NCBI RefSeq assembly: GCF_000718635.1 | Contig: NZ_JOBF01000003.1 | Span: 372,001-436,000, forward strand | Source: Streptomyces varsoviensis | GTDB lineage: Bacteria; Actinomycetota; Actinomycetes; Streptomycetales; Streptomycetaceae | Length of the DNA stretch: 64,000 nucleotides | Reading direction: 5' to 3' | Shown here: piece by piece, positions 26,475-34,747 of the stretch | Layout of the letters: every line of letters starts with the position of its first letter | How positions within the stretch are numbered: the first letter of the stretch is position 1 | Notes under the pieces: generated by a model | The model's input: the letters and a program-made list of their open reading frames with translations, nothing else | Databases searched by the model: none | Told to the model about the DNA's origin: nothing | Translations under genes and position numbers: made by a program

Positions 26475-26860
26475 CGTACGACCTCCTGTCCTCTGTCGCC
26501 GTCTGCGAATTCCTGCCGCCGGGCGGCCTGTACGAGTCCCTGCCAACGACCGCCTCGTACGAGCTCCAGCGACCGACCGGTCCGTACGAGCTCCGGCTCA
26601 CCGCCGGCCCATACGAATCCCTGCCGCCGGTGACCGGCCCGTACGAGCTCCGGCTCACCGCCGGCCCATACGAACCCCTGCCGCCGGTGACCGCCCCATA
26701 CGAGCTCCGGCTCACCGCCGGCCCATACGAACCCCTGTCGCCGACGACCGCCCCGTACGAGCTCCCAGCCGCTGACGGACGGTCCGAGCCCACCCCCCAG
26801 CGCGAATGCCCCACCGACCTGGGCGAATGCCCGGTCGACGGGATGGATGGTCATGGTCAT
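26471..26860 (-). CDS. Possible small protein with 19-residue tandem repeats, coupled to the MFS gene
   Basis: A 129-codon frame starting ATG 26860 (GAAAGG about nine bases upstream) and ending TGA within the MFS start codon (ATGA). The first 35 residues (TIHPVDRAFAQVGGAFALGG) have normal Streptomyces codon use. The middle is three to four copies of GHRRQGFVWAGGEPELVRA from a 57-bp DNA repeat. Because 57 is a multiple of three, every frame on both strands stays open through the array, so openness alone is weak evidence. The 4-bp overlap and position support a real or recently decayed first gene of the exporter operon. Function unknown. Confidence 0.4.
   Translation of the reverse strand: MTMTIHPVDRAFAQVGGAFALGGGLGPSVSGWELVRGGRRRQGFVWAGGEPELVWGGHRRQGFVWAGGEPELVRAGHRRQGFVWAGGEPELVRTGRSLELVRGGRWQGLVQAARRQEFADGDRGQEVVR
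26555..26765. repeat. 57-bp tandem repeat
   Basis: GTACGAGCTCCGGCTCACCG recurs at about 26584, 26641 and 26698 with a partial copy at 26755, an exact 57-bp period; a degenerate partial unit precedes at about 26555. Units differ at few positions, so the expansion is recent. Confidence 0.9.
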
Positions 26861-26984
26861 GCGTGGTGCCTTTCGAACTGTGTGAACTGCGGGTCGTGGA
26901 CGGCTGGACGGCCGCGACGGTGCGTGCCCTCAAACCCCAGCCGCGTCGGCCCTCGCCTCGCGGTCAGTCGTCCGCACCCTGTTT

Positions 26985-27038
26985 CTCTATCGCTGACCAA
27001 GAAGGCCACCACGCAGGTATACTTGTTCAGTGACCAAG
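26985..27038 (+). promoter_or_regulatory. TetR promoter with -10 box and two operator-like palindromes
   Basis: O2 (27022-27038) is CTTGTTCAGTGACCAAG, an imperfect palindrome of form CTTGnTCAnTGAnCAAG that spans the TetR start codon. O1 (26985-27001) matches 11 of the same 14 fixed positions and is centred 37 bp upstream. A TATACT -10 box lies at 27018-27023; a weak -35 (CTGACC, 26993-26998) is 19 bp before it. Transcription from this -10 would start at or near 27030, the G of the start codon. Confidence 0.65.
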
Positions 27039-27674
27039 AAGCAAGCCGCCGGCCGTGCAAAGGTCGGGATCACCCTCGACGACGTGATCAACGCCGCATT
27101 CGACGTGCTCGCCAAGGGCGGCCTCGCCAAGCTCTCCACCCGCGCGATCGCGGGCGAGCTGGGGGTGAGCATGAACACCGTCATGTGGCACATCCGCACC
27201 AAGGACCGGCTCCTGGACGCGCTGGCCAACGCGGTCCTTGAGGAGGTCGACCTGGAGAACCTGCCCGAGGAATGGGACGAGCAGGTGATCGAGCTGCTGC
27301 AGCGGCTGCGCCGGGCGATGCTCGGCCACCGCGACGGCGCCTCGCTCGTCGCGGGCACCTTCCCCGTGGCCTCCGGCACCGTGGCCTTCAGCGACCGCAT
27401 GGCGGGCGCCCTCCGCCGGGGCTGCCCCACCGTCAGAACGGCCGCCTGGACGACCTGGAACCTCTTCTACTTCACCCTCGGCCTCGTCCAGGAGGAACAG
27501 GCGGCCCTCACCCAGGACCGCGGGCGACTGCGCGACTTCGTGGACGAGGGCCGCTTCCCGGGGCTGACCCCGGCGCTGGACGACTTCATGTCCGTCGACT
27601 TCGGGGGCCGCTTCCGGTTCGGCATCGAGCAGATCCTCAGCTCGGCGGCGACCACGGCGGCTCCAGAGGGCTGA
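27030..27674 (+). CDS. TetR-family transcriptional regulator
   Basis: A 214-residue protein starting at GTG 27030. The N-terminal helix-turn-helix is LSTRAIAGELGVSMNTVMWH (residues about 34-53), followed by a helical ligand-binding domain of the classical tetracycline-repressor C-terminal type (TTWNLFYFTLGLVQEEQAAL). There is no Shine-Dalgarno sequence; the -10 box is only six bases before the GTG, so the mRNA is probably leaderless. It is divergent from the MFS exporter and very likely represses both the exporter and itself through the two palindromes just upstream. Confidence 0.9.
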   Translation: MTKKQAAGRAKVGITLDDVINAAFDVLAKGGLAKLSTRAIAGELGVSMNTVMWHIRTKDRLLDALANAVLEEVDLENLPEEWDEQVIELLQRLRRAMLGHRDGASLVAGTFPVASGTVAFSDRMAGALRRGCPTVRTAAWTTWNLFYFTLGLVQEEQAALTQDRGRLRDFVDEGRFPGLTPALDDFMSVDFGGRFRFGIEQILSSAATTAAPEG

Positions 27675-27767
27675 CTCACCGCACCGCAAGAGCCCTTGGC
27701 GCGCATCCCGCCCCCTGGACACCACGGTCTCGTCGTCCTCGGGGGACGCGCGTACGGCCGGTCGAGG

Positions 27768-28475
27768 TCACTTGAACAGAAGGGCCTTGCGGCTGTTGAA
27801 CTCCGCGTTGGCCTGGTCGTAGTCGTCGGGGCGGCCGATGTCGAGCCAGTAGCCGTCGAAGGGGTAGGCGTGCGGCTGAGCACCCGCCTTGAGCAGGTCG
27901 AGCACCAACTCGTCGAAGCCCAGAGGGAGTCCGGCGGTGTATCCGTCGAGCGTAGCCCGGGCGAGGCCGTACACGCCCATGGAGACGTTGTAGTCCAGGC
28001 TGGGCTTCTCGGCGAATCCGACGACTCTGCCGGCCTCGGTGGTCAGCACCCCGAAGTCGATGCGCACCCGCCGGGCGTAGGTGGCGATCGTCAGCGGCGC
28101 GTCCGAATCGCGGTGCCGCCGGAGGACGTCGGCGTAGTCCAGGTCGGTGAGGATGTCACCGTTCATCACCAGGAAGTGGTCGGGCAGCCGCTCCCGCATG
28201 GCGACCAGCGGCCCCATCGTCCCCAGCGGGCTCTCCTCGGCGGAGTAGCCGATCTCCAGGCCCCACTGGGTGCCGTCACCGACGTAGGCCCGGATGATCT
28301 CGCCGAGATGGCCGATGGCGATCGTGCAACTGGTGAACCCGGCCGCGGCGAGCTGGCGCAGGACGATCTCCAGGATCGCGTGCCGGTCGCCGATGGGCAC
28401 CAGCGGCTTGGGCAGTGCTGTGGTGTACGGACGCAGCCGGACGCCCTCGCCCCCGGCCAGGATCACTGCGTGCAC
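27768..28475 (-). CDS. Sugar-1-phosphate nucleotidyltransferase
   Basis: A 235-residue protein beginning GTG 28475 with GAGGGGG upstream; longer in-frame extensions lack conservation. The nucleotidyltransferase signature LAGGEGVRLRPYTTALPKPL is at the N-terminus and the metal-binding MNGDILTDLDY is near residue 105; EKPSLDYNVSMGVYG follows. The short, single-domain form resembles mannose-1-phosphate or heptose-1-phosphate guanylyltransferases and RmlA-like enzymes. It is the last gene of the minus-strand sugar operon and would supply its activated sugar. The nucleotide (GDP versus dTDP or CDP) is uncertain. Confidence 0.88.
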   Translation of the reverse strand: MHAVILAGGEGVRLRPYTTALPKPLVPIGDRHAILEIVLRQLAAAGFTSCTIAIGHLGEIIRAYVGDGTQWGLEIGYSAEESPLGTMGPLVAMRERLPDHFLVMNGDILTDLDYADVLRRHRDSDAPLTIATYARRVRIDFGVLTTEAGRVVGFAEKPSLDYNVSMGVYGLARATLDGYTAGLPLGFDELVLDLLKAGAQPHAYPFDGYWLDIGRPDDYDQANAEFNSRKALLFK

Positions 28476-28569
28476 GGTCCAACCCCCTCGGTATGCGTAG
28501 TGGCCCGGACTCTCTCCGGGGCGCACGGGCCCCGCGCCGCACCGCGCTGAGGCCCCGTCCAGGCGCCGG

Positions 28570-29412
28570 TCACGGGGCCGGAAGGTCGGTGAACCGTCCC
28601 AGGCGCAGATCCAGTCGGCGCAGCGTCTCGCGCAGGGCGGGAGAGGTGAGCCCGGCGAGCTCTTCCTCCCACCGGTAACCCCATGCGTAGCGGAGCCGAT
28701 CGGCAGCGCTGGGCTCACCGGGATGGAAGTTGACCTCGATGGTGCGGGCCGGACCGCGCGCGAGGCGCTCAAGAAGGCGCTCCGCGCTGGACAGCGTCAG
28801 GGATCCGGCCTCGTCGAGTCCGCCGTATCCGGCGGGGAAGGCCAGGCCGGCGGCCCGGAGGCGAGTCGACAGCGACCGGCTCCAGCGGCGGATCACCATG
28901 CCTCGCGGGCCGGGTACGGCGCTCGTGGGCACCCGCACCGCGGTGATCCCCCATCTCGTGGCGAGTTCTGTCACGACCCGTGCGATGGGCGGGTACAGGT
29001 GCAGATGCTGATGCGTGTCGATGTGGCCCGGCCGCAGCCTCAGGTCCCGCACCAACCGTTCGAGCTGTGCGTCGTACTCGCGTCGTACGTCCGCCATGTC
29101 GACGCGGCCCGCCATCGCGGCGGTCATGAACGACCGCCACCCGGTCTTGAACGCGCCGCGGCGGTCGACCAGCGTGGGGATCTCGCGCTGGCTGAGCAGC
29201 GGAGGGTCCTCCCCCACCGCGGCCAGATGCGCGCCGACTCCGAGTCCGGGGCGGTCTCTCAACCCCGCGGCGGCGCGCACCACCGCGGGGCCGACGGCGA
29301 GCACCGAGACGCTGCTGACCAAGCCCGTGTCATGAGCTCGCAGGATGCCTCGCGAGATGTCCTCGCTCAGCCCGTAGTCGTCGGCGCTGAAGATGAGCAG
29401 CCGGGGCCTCAC
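28570..29412 (-). CDS. YdjC/ChbG-family carbohydrate deacetylase
   Basis: A 280-residue protein. GTG 29412 overlaps the stop of the upstream GT2-GtrA gene (GTGA). The metal motif FSADDYGLSEDIS is at the N-terminus and the His ligands are in GHIDTHQHLHLYP near residue 125; a final catalytic-region motif is VNFHPGEP. Family members remove N-acetyl groups from amino sugars or oligosaccharides (ChbG, HpnK). In this operon it could deacetylate a GlcNAc/ManNAc-derived intermediate, consistent with the WecB-type epimerase encoded divergently. All metal-site residues appear present. Confidence 0.85.
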   Translation of the reverse strand: MRPRLLIFSADDYGLSEDISRGILRAHDTGLVSSVSVLAVGPAVVRAAAGLRDRPGLGVGAHLAAVGEDPPLLSQREIPTLVDRRGAFKTGWRSFMTAAMAGRVDMADVRREYDAQLERLVRDLRLRPGHIDTHQHLHLYPPIARVVTELATRWGITAVRVPTSAVPGPRGMVIRRWSRSLSTRLRAAGLAFPAGYGGLDEAGSLTLSSAERLLERLARGPARTIEVNFHPGEPSAADRLRYAWGYRWEEELAGLTSPALRETLRRLDLRLGRFTDLPAP

Positions 29413-30686
29413 CGGGCGGCCTCCTCGCCTTCCTCGGGTCTGGATCGCGCGAAGACCCAGTGCTGCATGAGCGCGAAGCGCAGCAGGGACGCGAAGGCGT
29501 CGCCGATGAGCAGTACGCACAGTTCCACGGCCCGGCCGGCTCCGGGGCCGACGGCGAGCAGGCTGGCGCTGATGCACACGAGACCGAGCAGGAACGCGAC
29601 GGCCCCTCGCGCCTGGTGCCGCAGCATGTCGCGACGGGTCCGCACCCCGAAGGTGATCCGCCGGTTCGCCGCGGTGTTGAGCACGGTGGCGAGCAGCAGC
29701 CCGAGCCCGTTCGCCGCCAGCGCCGGCATCATCGTCCTGAATCCGAGGTAGAGCAGGAGGTGCAGGACTCCGGTGACCGTGCCGACGGCGGCGAAGCGCA
29801 GGAAGCGGTGGATCCGGCCGGTGGGCAGCCTCGGCCGCTCCAGGTGCGGCGGCAGCGGTTTGACGAGCGATCCCCGCATTCTGCGGCCGGCCACGCGGAC
29901 GACGCCCCGCAGCATGTCCCAGACCGTGCGTCTGATGTCGACCGAGGTGTCAGGGTCGTCGAGGCAGTCGACCGGGACCTCGTGGATGCGCAGCCCCTGG
30001 CGTTGTGCCACGCACAACAGCTCCGTGTCGAAGAACCACTGATCGTCGTGGACGGTCGGCAGGATGGCCTGCACCACCTCCCGGCGCCCCGCCTTGAACC
30101 CGCACTGGGCGTCGGAGAAGCTCACTCCGAGCACGATGCGCAGGATCAGGTTGTAGGTGCGCGAGAGTACGGAACGGTGCAGGGACCGCCGCACGCTCGC
30201 GCCTCGGGCGTGCCGAGTGCCGATCGCCAGGTCGCTGTGGCCCGAGGCGAGCGGTGCGACGAGGGGCAGGAAGCCGTCGAGGTCGATCGACAGGTCGGCG
30301 TCCATGTAGCTGACCACATCGGCCCGGCTCGCGGCCCAGGCGCGGCGCAGCGCCAGACCGCGCCCCCGCCCGTCGAAGCTGACGAAGCTGACTTCGGGGA
30401 ACCTGCGGGCCAGGGCCGCGGCGACCTCACGGGTCGAGTCGACGCTGCCGTTCTCGGCGATGGTGATCAGAAACGGATACGGGAAGTTCCGGACGAGGTA
30501 GTCGTGGAGGCGGTGGATGCTCGCGACGAGTGTCCTCTCCTCGTTGCGCACCGGCACCACGATCTCGGTCAAGGACACCCGTGTCGCCTGGGCCGGCTCT
30601 TCGGCGGCCGCGGTCACGGCCCCTGGCTCTCGGTGGCCGCTCTGTGCCGGCGCGTGGTTCCGGTCGGCCGCGGGGTTCACTCGCAT
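29409..30686 (-). CDS. GT2 polyprenyl-phosphate glycosyltransferase fused to a GtrA membrane domain
   Basis: A 425-residue two-domain protein. Residues about 40-275 are a GT-A family 2 domain of the dolichyl-phosphate-mannose synthase type (TEIVVPVRNEERTLVASI, SYMDADLSIDLDGFLPLV, DAQCGFKAGRREVV). Residues about 290-415 contain four helices of a GtrA domain (RFLRFAAVGTVTGVLHLLLY). Enzymes of this type load a sugar onto polyprenyl phosphate and GtrA-like parts aid its transbilayer use. The GT87 enzyme at 43703 is of a class that uses such lipid-linked donors, so the two fit one pathway. It overlaps the next upstream gene by 10 bp. Confidence 0.88.
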   Translation of the reverse strand: MRVNPAADRNHAPAQSGHREPGAVTAAAEEPAQATRVSLTEIVVPVRNEERTLVASIHRLHDYLVRNFPYPFLITIAENGSVDSTREVAAALARRFPEVSFVSFDGRGRGLALRRAWAASRADVVSYMDADLSIDLDGFLPLVAPLASGHSDLAIGTRHARGASVRRSLHRSVLSRTYNLILRIVLGVSFSDAQCGFKAGRREVVQAILPTVHDDQWFFDTELLCVAQRQGLRIHEVPVDCLDDPDTSVDIRRTVWDMLRGVVRVAGRRMRGSLVKPLPPHLERPRLPTGRIHRFLRFAAVGTVTGVLHLLLYLGFRTMMPALAANGLGLLLATVLNTAANRRITFGVRTRRDMLRHQARGAVAFLLGLVCISASLLAVGPGAGRAVELCVLLIGDAFASLLRFALMQHWVFARSRPEEGEEAAR

Positions 30687-31321
30687 GCGGCCCGGCCCTG
30701 GTCACGGTCACGGTCGAGAAGTGACAGAGCGGCGGGGAGCCCGGAAGGGCCGGTTATGTGCAGCGCCCGCACGCCGTAGCGGCGGGCCGCGTCGACGTTT
30801 TCGGGGTTGTCGTCGATGAACAGGGCGTCGCCGGGAGGGCAGTCGCATGCCGCGAGGAGTCGGCGGAAGTACTCAGGGCGGGGTTTCTCCGTGCCGAGGC
30901 GCCACGAGGAGCCGATGACATCGAATAGTTTCAAGTGGCCGTAGTGGGCGTTCTTCAGGTCGTCCCAATGCTCTGCTTCATTGTTCGCCAGTGCCAGTAC
31001 CAGGTCGGTCCCGCTTTCCCGTAGGAGCCGCAGGGCGGTGAACGCCGCATCGTAGGCGCGGACGCTGTCCAGGTAGAGCGCGTCGGTCCAGTCCCGTTCC
31101 ACGGAGACGAGGTTCGCGCCTGCCGCGTTGAGGCAGTCGGCCAGCACCTCGTGCACGTGCCGTCGCCCGATTTCGTACGCGCGGTCCCGCTGATCGAGAT
31201 GGCGCCGTAGCTCGTCGGGGTCGGCGCCGTGTTTGCGGGCCAGCAGAAGAAGGAAGTCGGTTTCCTCGGTGACGTTGTTGAAAAGTACTCCCCCAGCGTC
31301 CACGAGCAACGCTCGGGTCAC
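30677..31321 (-). CDS. HAD-superfamily phosphatase
   Basis: A 214-residue HAD-IA-like protein. Motif I is LLVDAGGVLFNNV, with the nucleophile Asp8; motif II is in LVLALANNEAEHW; motif III Lys is in GTEKPRPEYFRRLL and motif IV is ALFIDDNPENVDAA. The GTG start at 31321 overlaps the upstream SDR gene stop by 4 bp. In a sugar operon the likely role is dephosphorylation of a sugar phosphate intermediate, but the motif set does not define the substrate. Codon use contains more rare codons (CTA, TTC-rich stretch LKLFDV) than core genes, compatible with acquisition. Confidence 0.85.
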   Translation of the reverse strand: MTRALLVDAGGVLFNNVTEETDFLLLLARKHGADPDELRRHLDQRDRAYEIGRRHVHEVLADCLNAAGANLVSVERDWTDALYLDSVRAYDAAFTALRLLRESGTDLVLALANNEAEHWDDLKNAHYGHLKLFDVIGSSWRLGTEKPRPEYFRRLLAACDCPPGDALFIDDNPENVDAARRYGVRALHITGPSGLPAALSLLDRDRDQGRAACE

Positions 31322-32277
31322 AGTTCCTCCAGGTGTTCCCGCAGCCAGGAGAGGTTCTTCGCAAGCCCTTCTGCCAGGGAGTGTTGAGGGGCCCAGCCGG
31401 TCGCCCGGCGCAGCTTCGTGGAGTCCGCTCGCAACATGTCGACCTCGCCGGCCCGCGGGGGGCCCATTCGTATTTCGCTCTTCGACGCGGTGATACGCAG
31501 GACGAGTTCGGCCAGGCCGAGGATGTCGTGGTCGACTCCCGTGCCGATGTTGTAGGAGTCGCCGACGGGCGCCAGCTCGGCCAGGCTCAGGAACGCGTTG
31601 ACAGTGTCTTGCACATAGGTCAGGTCGCGGGTCTGGGAACCCTTTCCGTTGACGAGGATCGGCTCACCCCTCAATGCTCTGACGAGGAAAATCGGCACGA
31701 CGTCATAAACGTGCCTGGGGCCGTAGCAGTTGAATGGCCGGACGATGGTCAGGGGCACTCCGAAGGAGTTGTGGTACGACCAGGCGATTCTGTCGCAGGC
31801 CACTTTGGAGGCGGCATATGGAGTGGCCGGCCGCAGCGGATACTGTTCGGTGATCGCGGTGTCGTGCGAGCCGTATATCTCGCTCGAACTCGTGAGCAAC
31901 AGGTGCCGGGGCTTGGCGATCCGGGCGGCCTCCAGGACGTTCACCGTGGAGGTGATGTTGGTCCGGATGACCGAGGAGGGCTGCGTCAGGGAAGCCGGAA
32001 CGTACGCGTCGGCCGCGAGGTGGAACCACGTGTCCGCCTGGACGGCGGCCAGCTCGGCGATGGCGGAGGGGTCGGCCAGGTCGGTCTGGATGAGGGTCCG
32101 CAGCTTGCCCACCGCCTGCGGTGACAGGTTGTGGAAGCGCCGCGTCACTTGGGAGCGGGAGGTGCGTCGTACGACTGCCAGCACGCGAGCGCCGCGCAGC
32201 AGCAGTTCATCGACCAGGTGGGAGCCGATGAACCCGTCGGCTCCGGTGACGAGGACGGTACGGTCTCGCCAGTTCAT
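31318..32277 (-). CDS. NAD-dependent epimerase/dehydratase, probable NDP-sugar 4,6-dehydratase-like SDR
   Basis: A 319-residue extended SDR. The NAD motif is LVTGADGFIGSHLVDELL at residues 8-25, the catalytic Tyr/Lys pair is YAASK and the active-site triad region is LTSSSEIYGS, with a Glu where 4,6-dehydratases of the GDP-mannose type have TSE. The sugar-binding segment is RPFNCYGPRHVYDVV, and QTRDLTYVQDTVNAF closes the site. It most likely forms a 4-keto-6-deoxy NDP-sugar, the substrate type needed by the DegT-fold dehydratase in the same operon; a 4-epimerase remains possible. It starts four bases inside the aminotransferase stop. Confidence 0.85.
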   Translation of the reverse strand: MNWRDRTVLVTGADGFIGSHLVDELLLRGARVLAVVRRTSRSQVTRRFHNLSPQAVGKLRTLIQTDLADPSAIAELAAVQADTWFHLAADAYVPASLTQPSSVIRTNITSTVNVLEAARIAKPRHLLLTSSSEIYGSHDTAITEQYPLRPATPYAASKVACDRIAWSYHNSFGVPLTIVRPFNCYGPRHVYDVVPIFLVRALRGEPILVNGKGSQTRDLTYVQDTVNAFLSLAELAPVGDSYNIGTGVDHDILGLAELVLRITASKSEIRMGPPRAGEVDMLRADSTKLRRATGWAPQHSLAEGLAKNLSWLREHLEEL

Positions 32278-33602
32278 GCGGCTCCTCTGGTTCGATCGGT
32301 GCTGGTGGTTTCGGAGGCGAGCTGCTCGAACGTGGCGCGCAGCGCGGACCCGAGGAACGCTGTCTCCTCGTCGGAGATGTTGAGCGGCGGGGCCACGATG
32401 ACGCCCTCGCCGCCGCCGTCCGGCTGGAAGCCGTTGAAGGGGTAGAGCAGCAGCCCCTGCTCTCGGGAGATGGCCAGCGCCCTGCGCTGCGTGCCGGGCG
32501 CCAGCTCGACCCCCAGGAAGTAGCCGCGTCCTCGGGTTCCGGTGACGACGGGCAGGCCGCGGGCGGCTTCGCGCACGGCGTCGGTGACCGTGGCGCCGCG
32601 GGCCGACTCGCGGTCCAAAGCGCCGATGTCATCGAGCACCGAGAGGGTGGCCATTCCGACGGCGGCCTGCAGCGGCGTCGCCGACATGGTGCCCATCAAG
32701 GGGAGCGGGCTCCCGGAGGACAGCAGTTCCTCCGCCGCGTCCGGCGCGATCAGCACCGCCGAGATCGGCAGATATCCGGCCCCGAGCCCCTTGGCGAGCA
32801 CCGTGAGGTCCGCGTCGGAGGCAGGGCACTGGTGCGCGGCGAGCGGCAGGCCCGTACGGCCGAGGCCGGTCAGCACCTCGTCGTGGATGACCAGTACTCC
32901 GTGTGCGGCGCAGATGTCGCGCAGTGCTCGCAGGTAGCCGTCCGGAGGGCAGTAACCGCCCCCAGTGGTGCCGTTCACGGGTTCGACGAGTACCGCGGCG
33001 ACGGTGTCGGTTCCCGCCTCCTCGATCGCCGTGCCCACCTCGGCGGCGCACGTCGCGTCGCACGCGTCGAGGCGGCAGCCGCGGTGGTGGCCCGGGTAGG
33101 GCGGATCGAAGGCGGGGCCGAGGCCGAATCCGTCATCGGGGTGCGGGCGGCGGCGACGGTGGCCGGAGAGAGCCAGGTTCAAGGCGCTGTTGCCGTGATA
33201 GCTCAGTGACGCGGTGAGCACCTTGTGCCGGCGTTTCTCCCCTCTGGCTCGTTGGACGGAGCGGGCGAGGGCGATGGCCATCTCCACGGCCGCGGTCCCG
33301 GTGCACGCGAAGGCGACCCGGTCCTCGGGGCGGCCCACGGCCGCCGTGACCGCTCGCGCGAACCCTTCCTGGAGACGCGGGTCCAGCGAGCCGGGGGAAG
33401 CGAACGTTCCCTTGCCGGCCTGCGTGGTGAGGGCCCGCAGGACGGCGGGGTGGGCGTGGCCGACGTTGACGCAGATCAGTCCGCTGGAAGCGTCCATGAA
33501 GCGTCGGCCGTCCGGGCCGTACAGCCAGCAGCCTTCGGCGTGGTCGAAGGGCAGGGACGGCAGTGGCTGCCGGGCAGCCAGCAATCGGGAGGGCGGTGTC
33601 AC
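32274..33602 (-). CDS. Class III PLP-dependent aminotransferase
   Basis: A 442-residue protein. The GTG start at 33602 is fixed by GGAAGGAG about seven bases upstream; longer in-frame extensions are noise. Class III landmarks are GTAAVEMAIALARS, the PLP Asp in LVIHDEVLTGLGRTG and the Schiff-base lysine in TVLAKGLGAGYLPISAV. Unusually, four cysteines cluster in the middle (GCRLDACDATCAAEVG). Substrates of class III enzymes include amino acids, diamines and keto- or aldehyde sugars. Here it may aminate a sugar or aldehyde, or a side group attached to the glycan; sequence alone does not decide. Confidence 0.87.
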   Translation of the reverse strand: MTPPSRLLAARQPLPSLPFDHAEGCWLYGPDGRRFMDASSGLICVNVGHAHPAVLRALTTQAGKGTFASPGSLDPRLQEGFARAVTAAVGRPEDRVAFACTGTAAVEMAIALARSVQRARGEKRRHKVLTASLSYHGNSALNLALSGHRRRRPHPDDGFGLGPAFDPPYPGHHRGCRLDACDATCAAEVGTAIEEAGTDTVAAVLVEPVNGTTGGGYCPPDGYLRALRDICAAHGVLVIHDEVLTGLGRTGLPLAAHQCPASDADLTVLAKGLGAGYLPISAVLIAPDAAEELLSSGSPLPLMGTMSATPLQAAVGMATLSVLDDIGALDRESARGATVTDAVREAARGLPVVTGTRGRGYFLGVELAPGTQRRALAISREQGLLLYPFNGFQPDGGGEGVIVAPPLNISDEETAFLGSALRATFEQLASETTSTDRTRGAA

Positions 33603-33616
33603 GGGTCTCCTTCCCT

Positions 33617-34747
33617 TCACACCAGTTCGAACCAGCGCAGGGTGTGCCGGCCGTCCGCGTGGAGGCGGAGCGCTTGGACCGCGAACAGGGAAGCCCAGCA
33701 GTTCAGATGGGGTTCGTCCGCTTGCGGCCAGTAGCAGACGGCAGCCGTGTCCCCCTGCCGGTGGACGGATTCGAGCAGGACGGTGACCGTCCGCTCCAGG
33801 CCGGGGGCGGGGAGTCGGTGCAGTGCGGCGAGCCGGAGGGCCTGGGCCAGCACGTCGGACTGCCGCACGGGACGCGTCGTCGTGCGGCCCCGGACGGGTA
33901 CGAAGCCCGGAAAGCCGCCTTCGGGCAGGCGGTGTCGCCAAACCCACTCGGTGATGTGCCGCGAAAGGTCCGTGGCGGCCGGATCCGCGTGGTGCGCGCC
34001 CCACACCCACAGTCCCTCGGCGGCGTAGCACAGCGCGTGCAGGCTGGTCCGGCTCCCGCTGCGGCAACCGTCGAGCACGGCGCCGAGGACGTTCTCCTGC
34101 CTGTCGAGCGTGTCCTTGATCAGGCGTTCCGCGAGGGCGGCTGCCGGCTCGAGGCCCAGGGACGCGGCGGAGAGCAGCGCCTGTACGCACTTGAGCAGGT
34201 GCGCGTGGCCCTGAGTGGACCAGGACTCCTCGAGCGGCCCGTCGGCCGTACCCGGCACGACGCACGGCAGCGAGCCGTGGCTTTGCTCCGCGGCGACCAG
34301 CGCCTCGGCGTTGCGCAGTCCGGCGGAGACGGCCCGGTCGTCATCGGCGGCGAGGCCGTAGCGGATGAGCCCGTGGGCGGCCATGGCCAGGTCGAACGTG
34401 TAGACGGCACGGCCGGTTTTCTCCGGGCGGGCGGAGAAGTCCTTCGCCTCGCTGCGGGAGGCGAGCCAGGCGCATCCGGCCGCGGCCCGCGCGGCGTCGG
34501 CGTCGTCCAGCGGCCACAGCCACGACAGGAACCCCAGGGTGTATCCAGTGATCTCCGGGTAGGGCGGCGACAGTTCCTCGCTGTCCCGGTTTCGCCATCC
34601 GCAGTAGGCCCCCGAGGGGCTTTGAGTGCCCCCTTGGCGCACCCACCGCGAGAGCGCCTCGGCGGTGTCGAGCGGAGCGCGAGAGGGAGCCTGTCGCTCC
34701 GTGCCGGGGCCCGTCCGCCGGCGCGCGCCGGGCGCGGGGGCGCTCAT
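33617..34747 (-). CDS. Alpha/alpha-toroid protein of unknown function linked to glycan genes
   Basis: A 376-residue protein; ATG 34747 overlaps the upstream GT4 stop (ATGA). The N-terminal 30 residues are low-complexity. The rest is a series of paired helices with repeats of GHAHLLKCVQALLSAASLG and SLHALCYAAEGLWVWGAHH type, plus PEITGYTLGFLSWLWPL near residue 65. This is the pattern of (alpha/alpha)6 barrels such as sugar epimerases, lyases and glycan-processing hydrolases. I do not recognise catalytic residues. No signal peptide, so it is cytoplasmic. It may modify or measure the growing glycan; function is open. Confidence 0.7.
   Translation of the reverse strand: MSAPAPGARRRTGPGTERQAPSRAPLDTAEALSRWVRQGGTQSPSGAYCGWRNRDSEELSPPYPEITGYTLGFLSWLWPLDDADAARAAAGCAWLASRSEAKDFSARPEKTGRAVYTFDLAMAAHGLIRYGLAADDDRAVSAGLRNAEALVAAEQSHGSLPCVVPGTADGPLEESWSTQGHAHLLKCVQALLSAASLGLEPAAALAERLIKDTLDRQENVLGAVLDGCRSGSRTSLHALCYAAEGLWVWGAHHADPAATDLSRHITEWVWRHRLPEGGFPGFVPVRGRTTTRPVRQSDVLAQALRLAALHRLPAPGLERTVTVLLESVHRQGDTAAVCYWPQADEPHLNCWASLFAVQALRLHADGRHTLRWFELV

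Noticed and set aside
26555..26765. CRISPR-like repeat array
   Set aside because: Units are 57 bp, contiguous without unique spacers and no cas genes are nearby; it is a simple tandem repeat.
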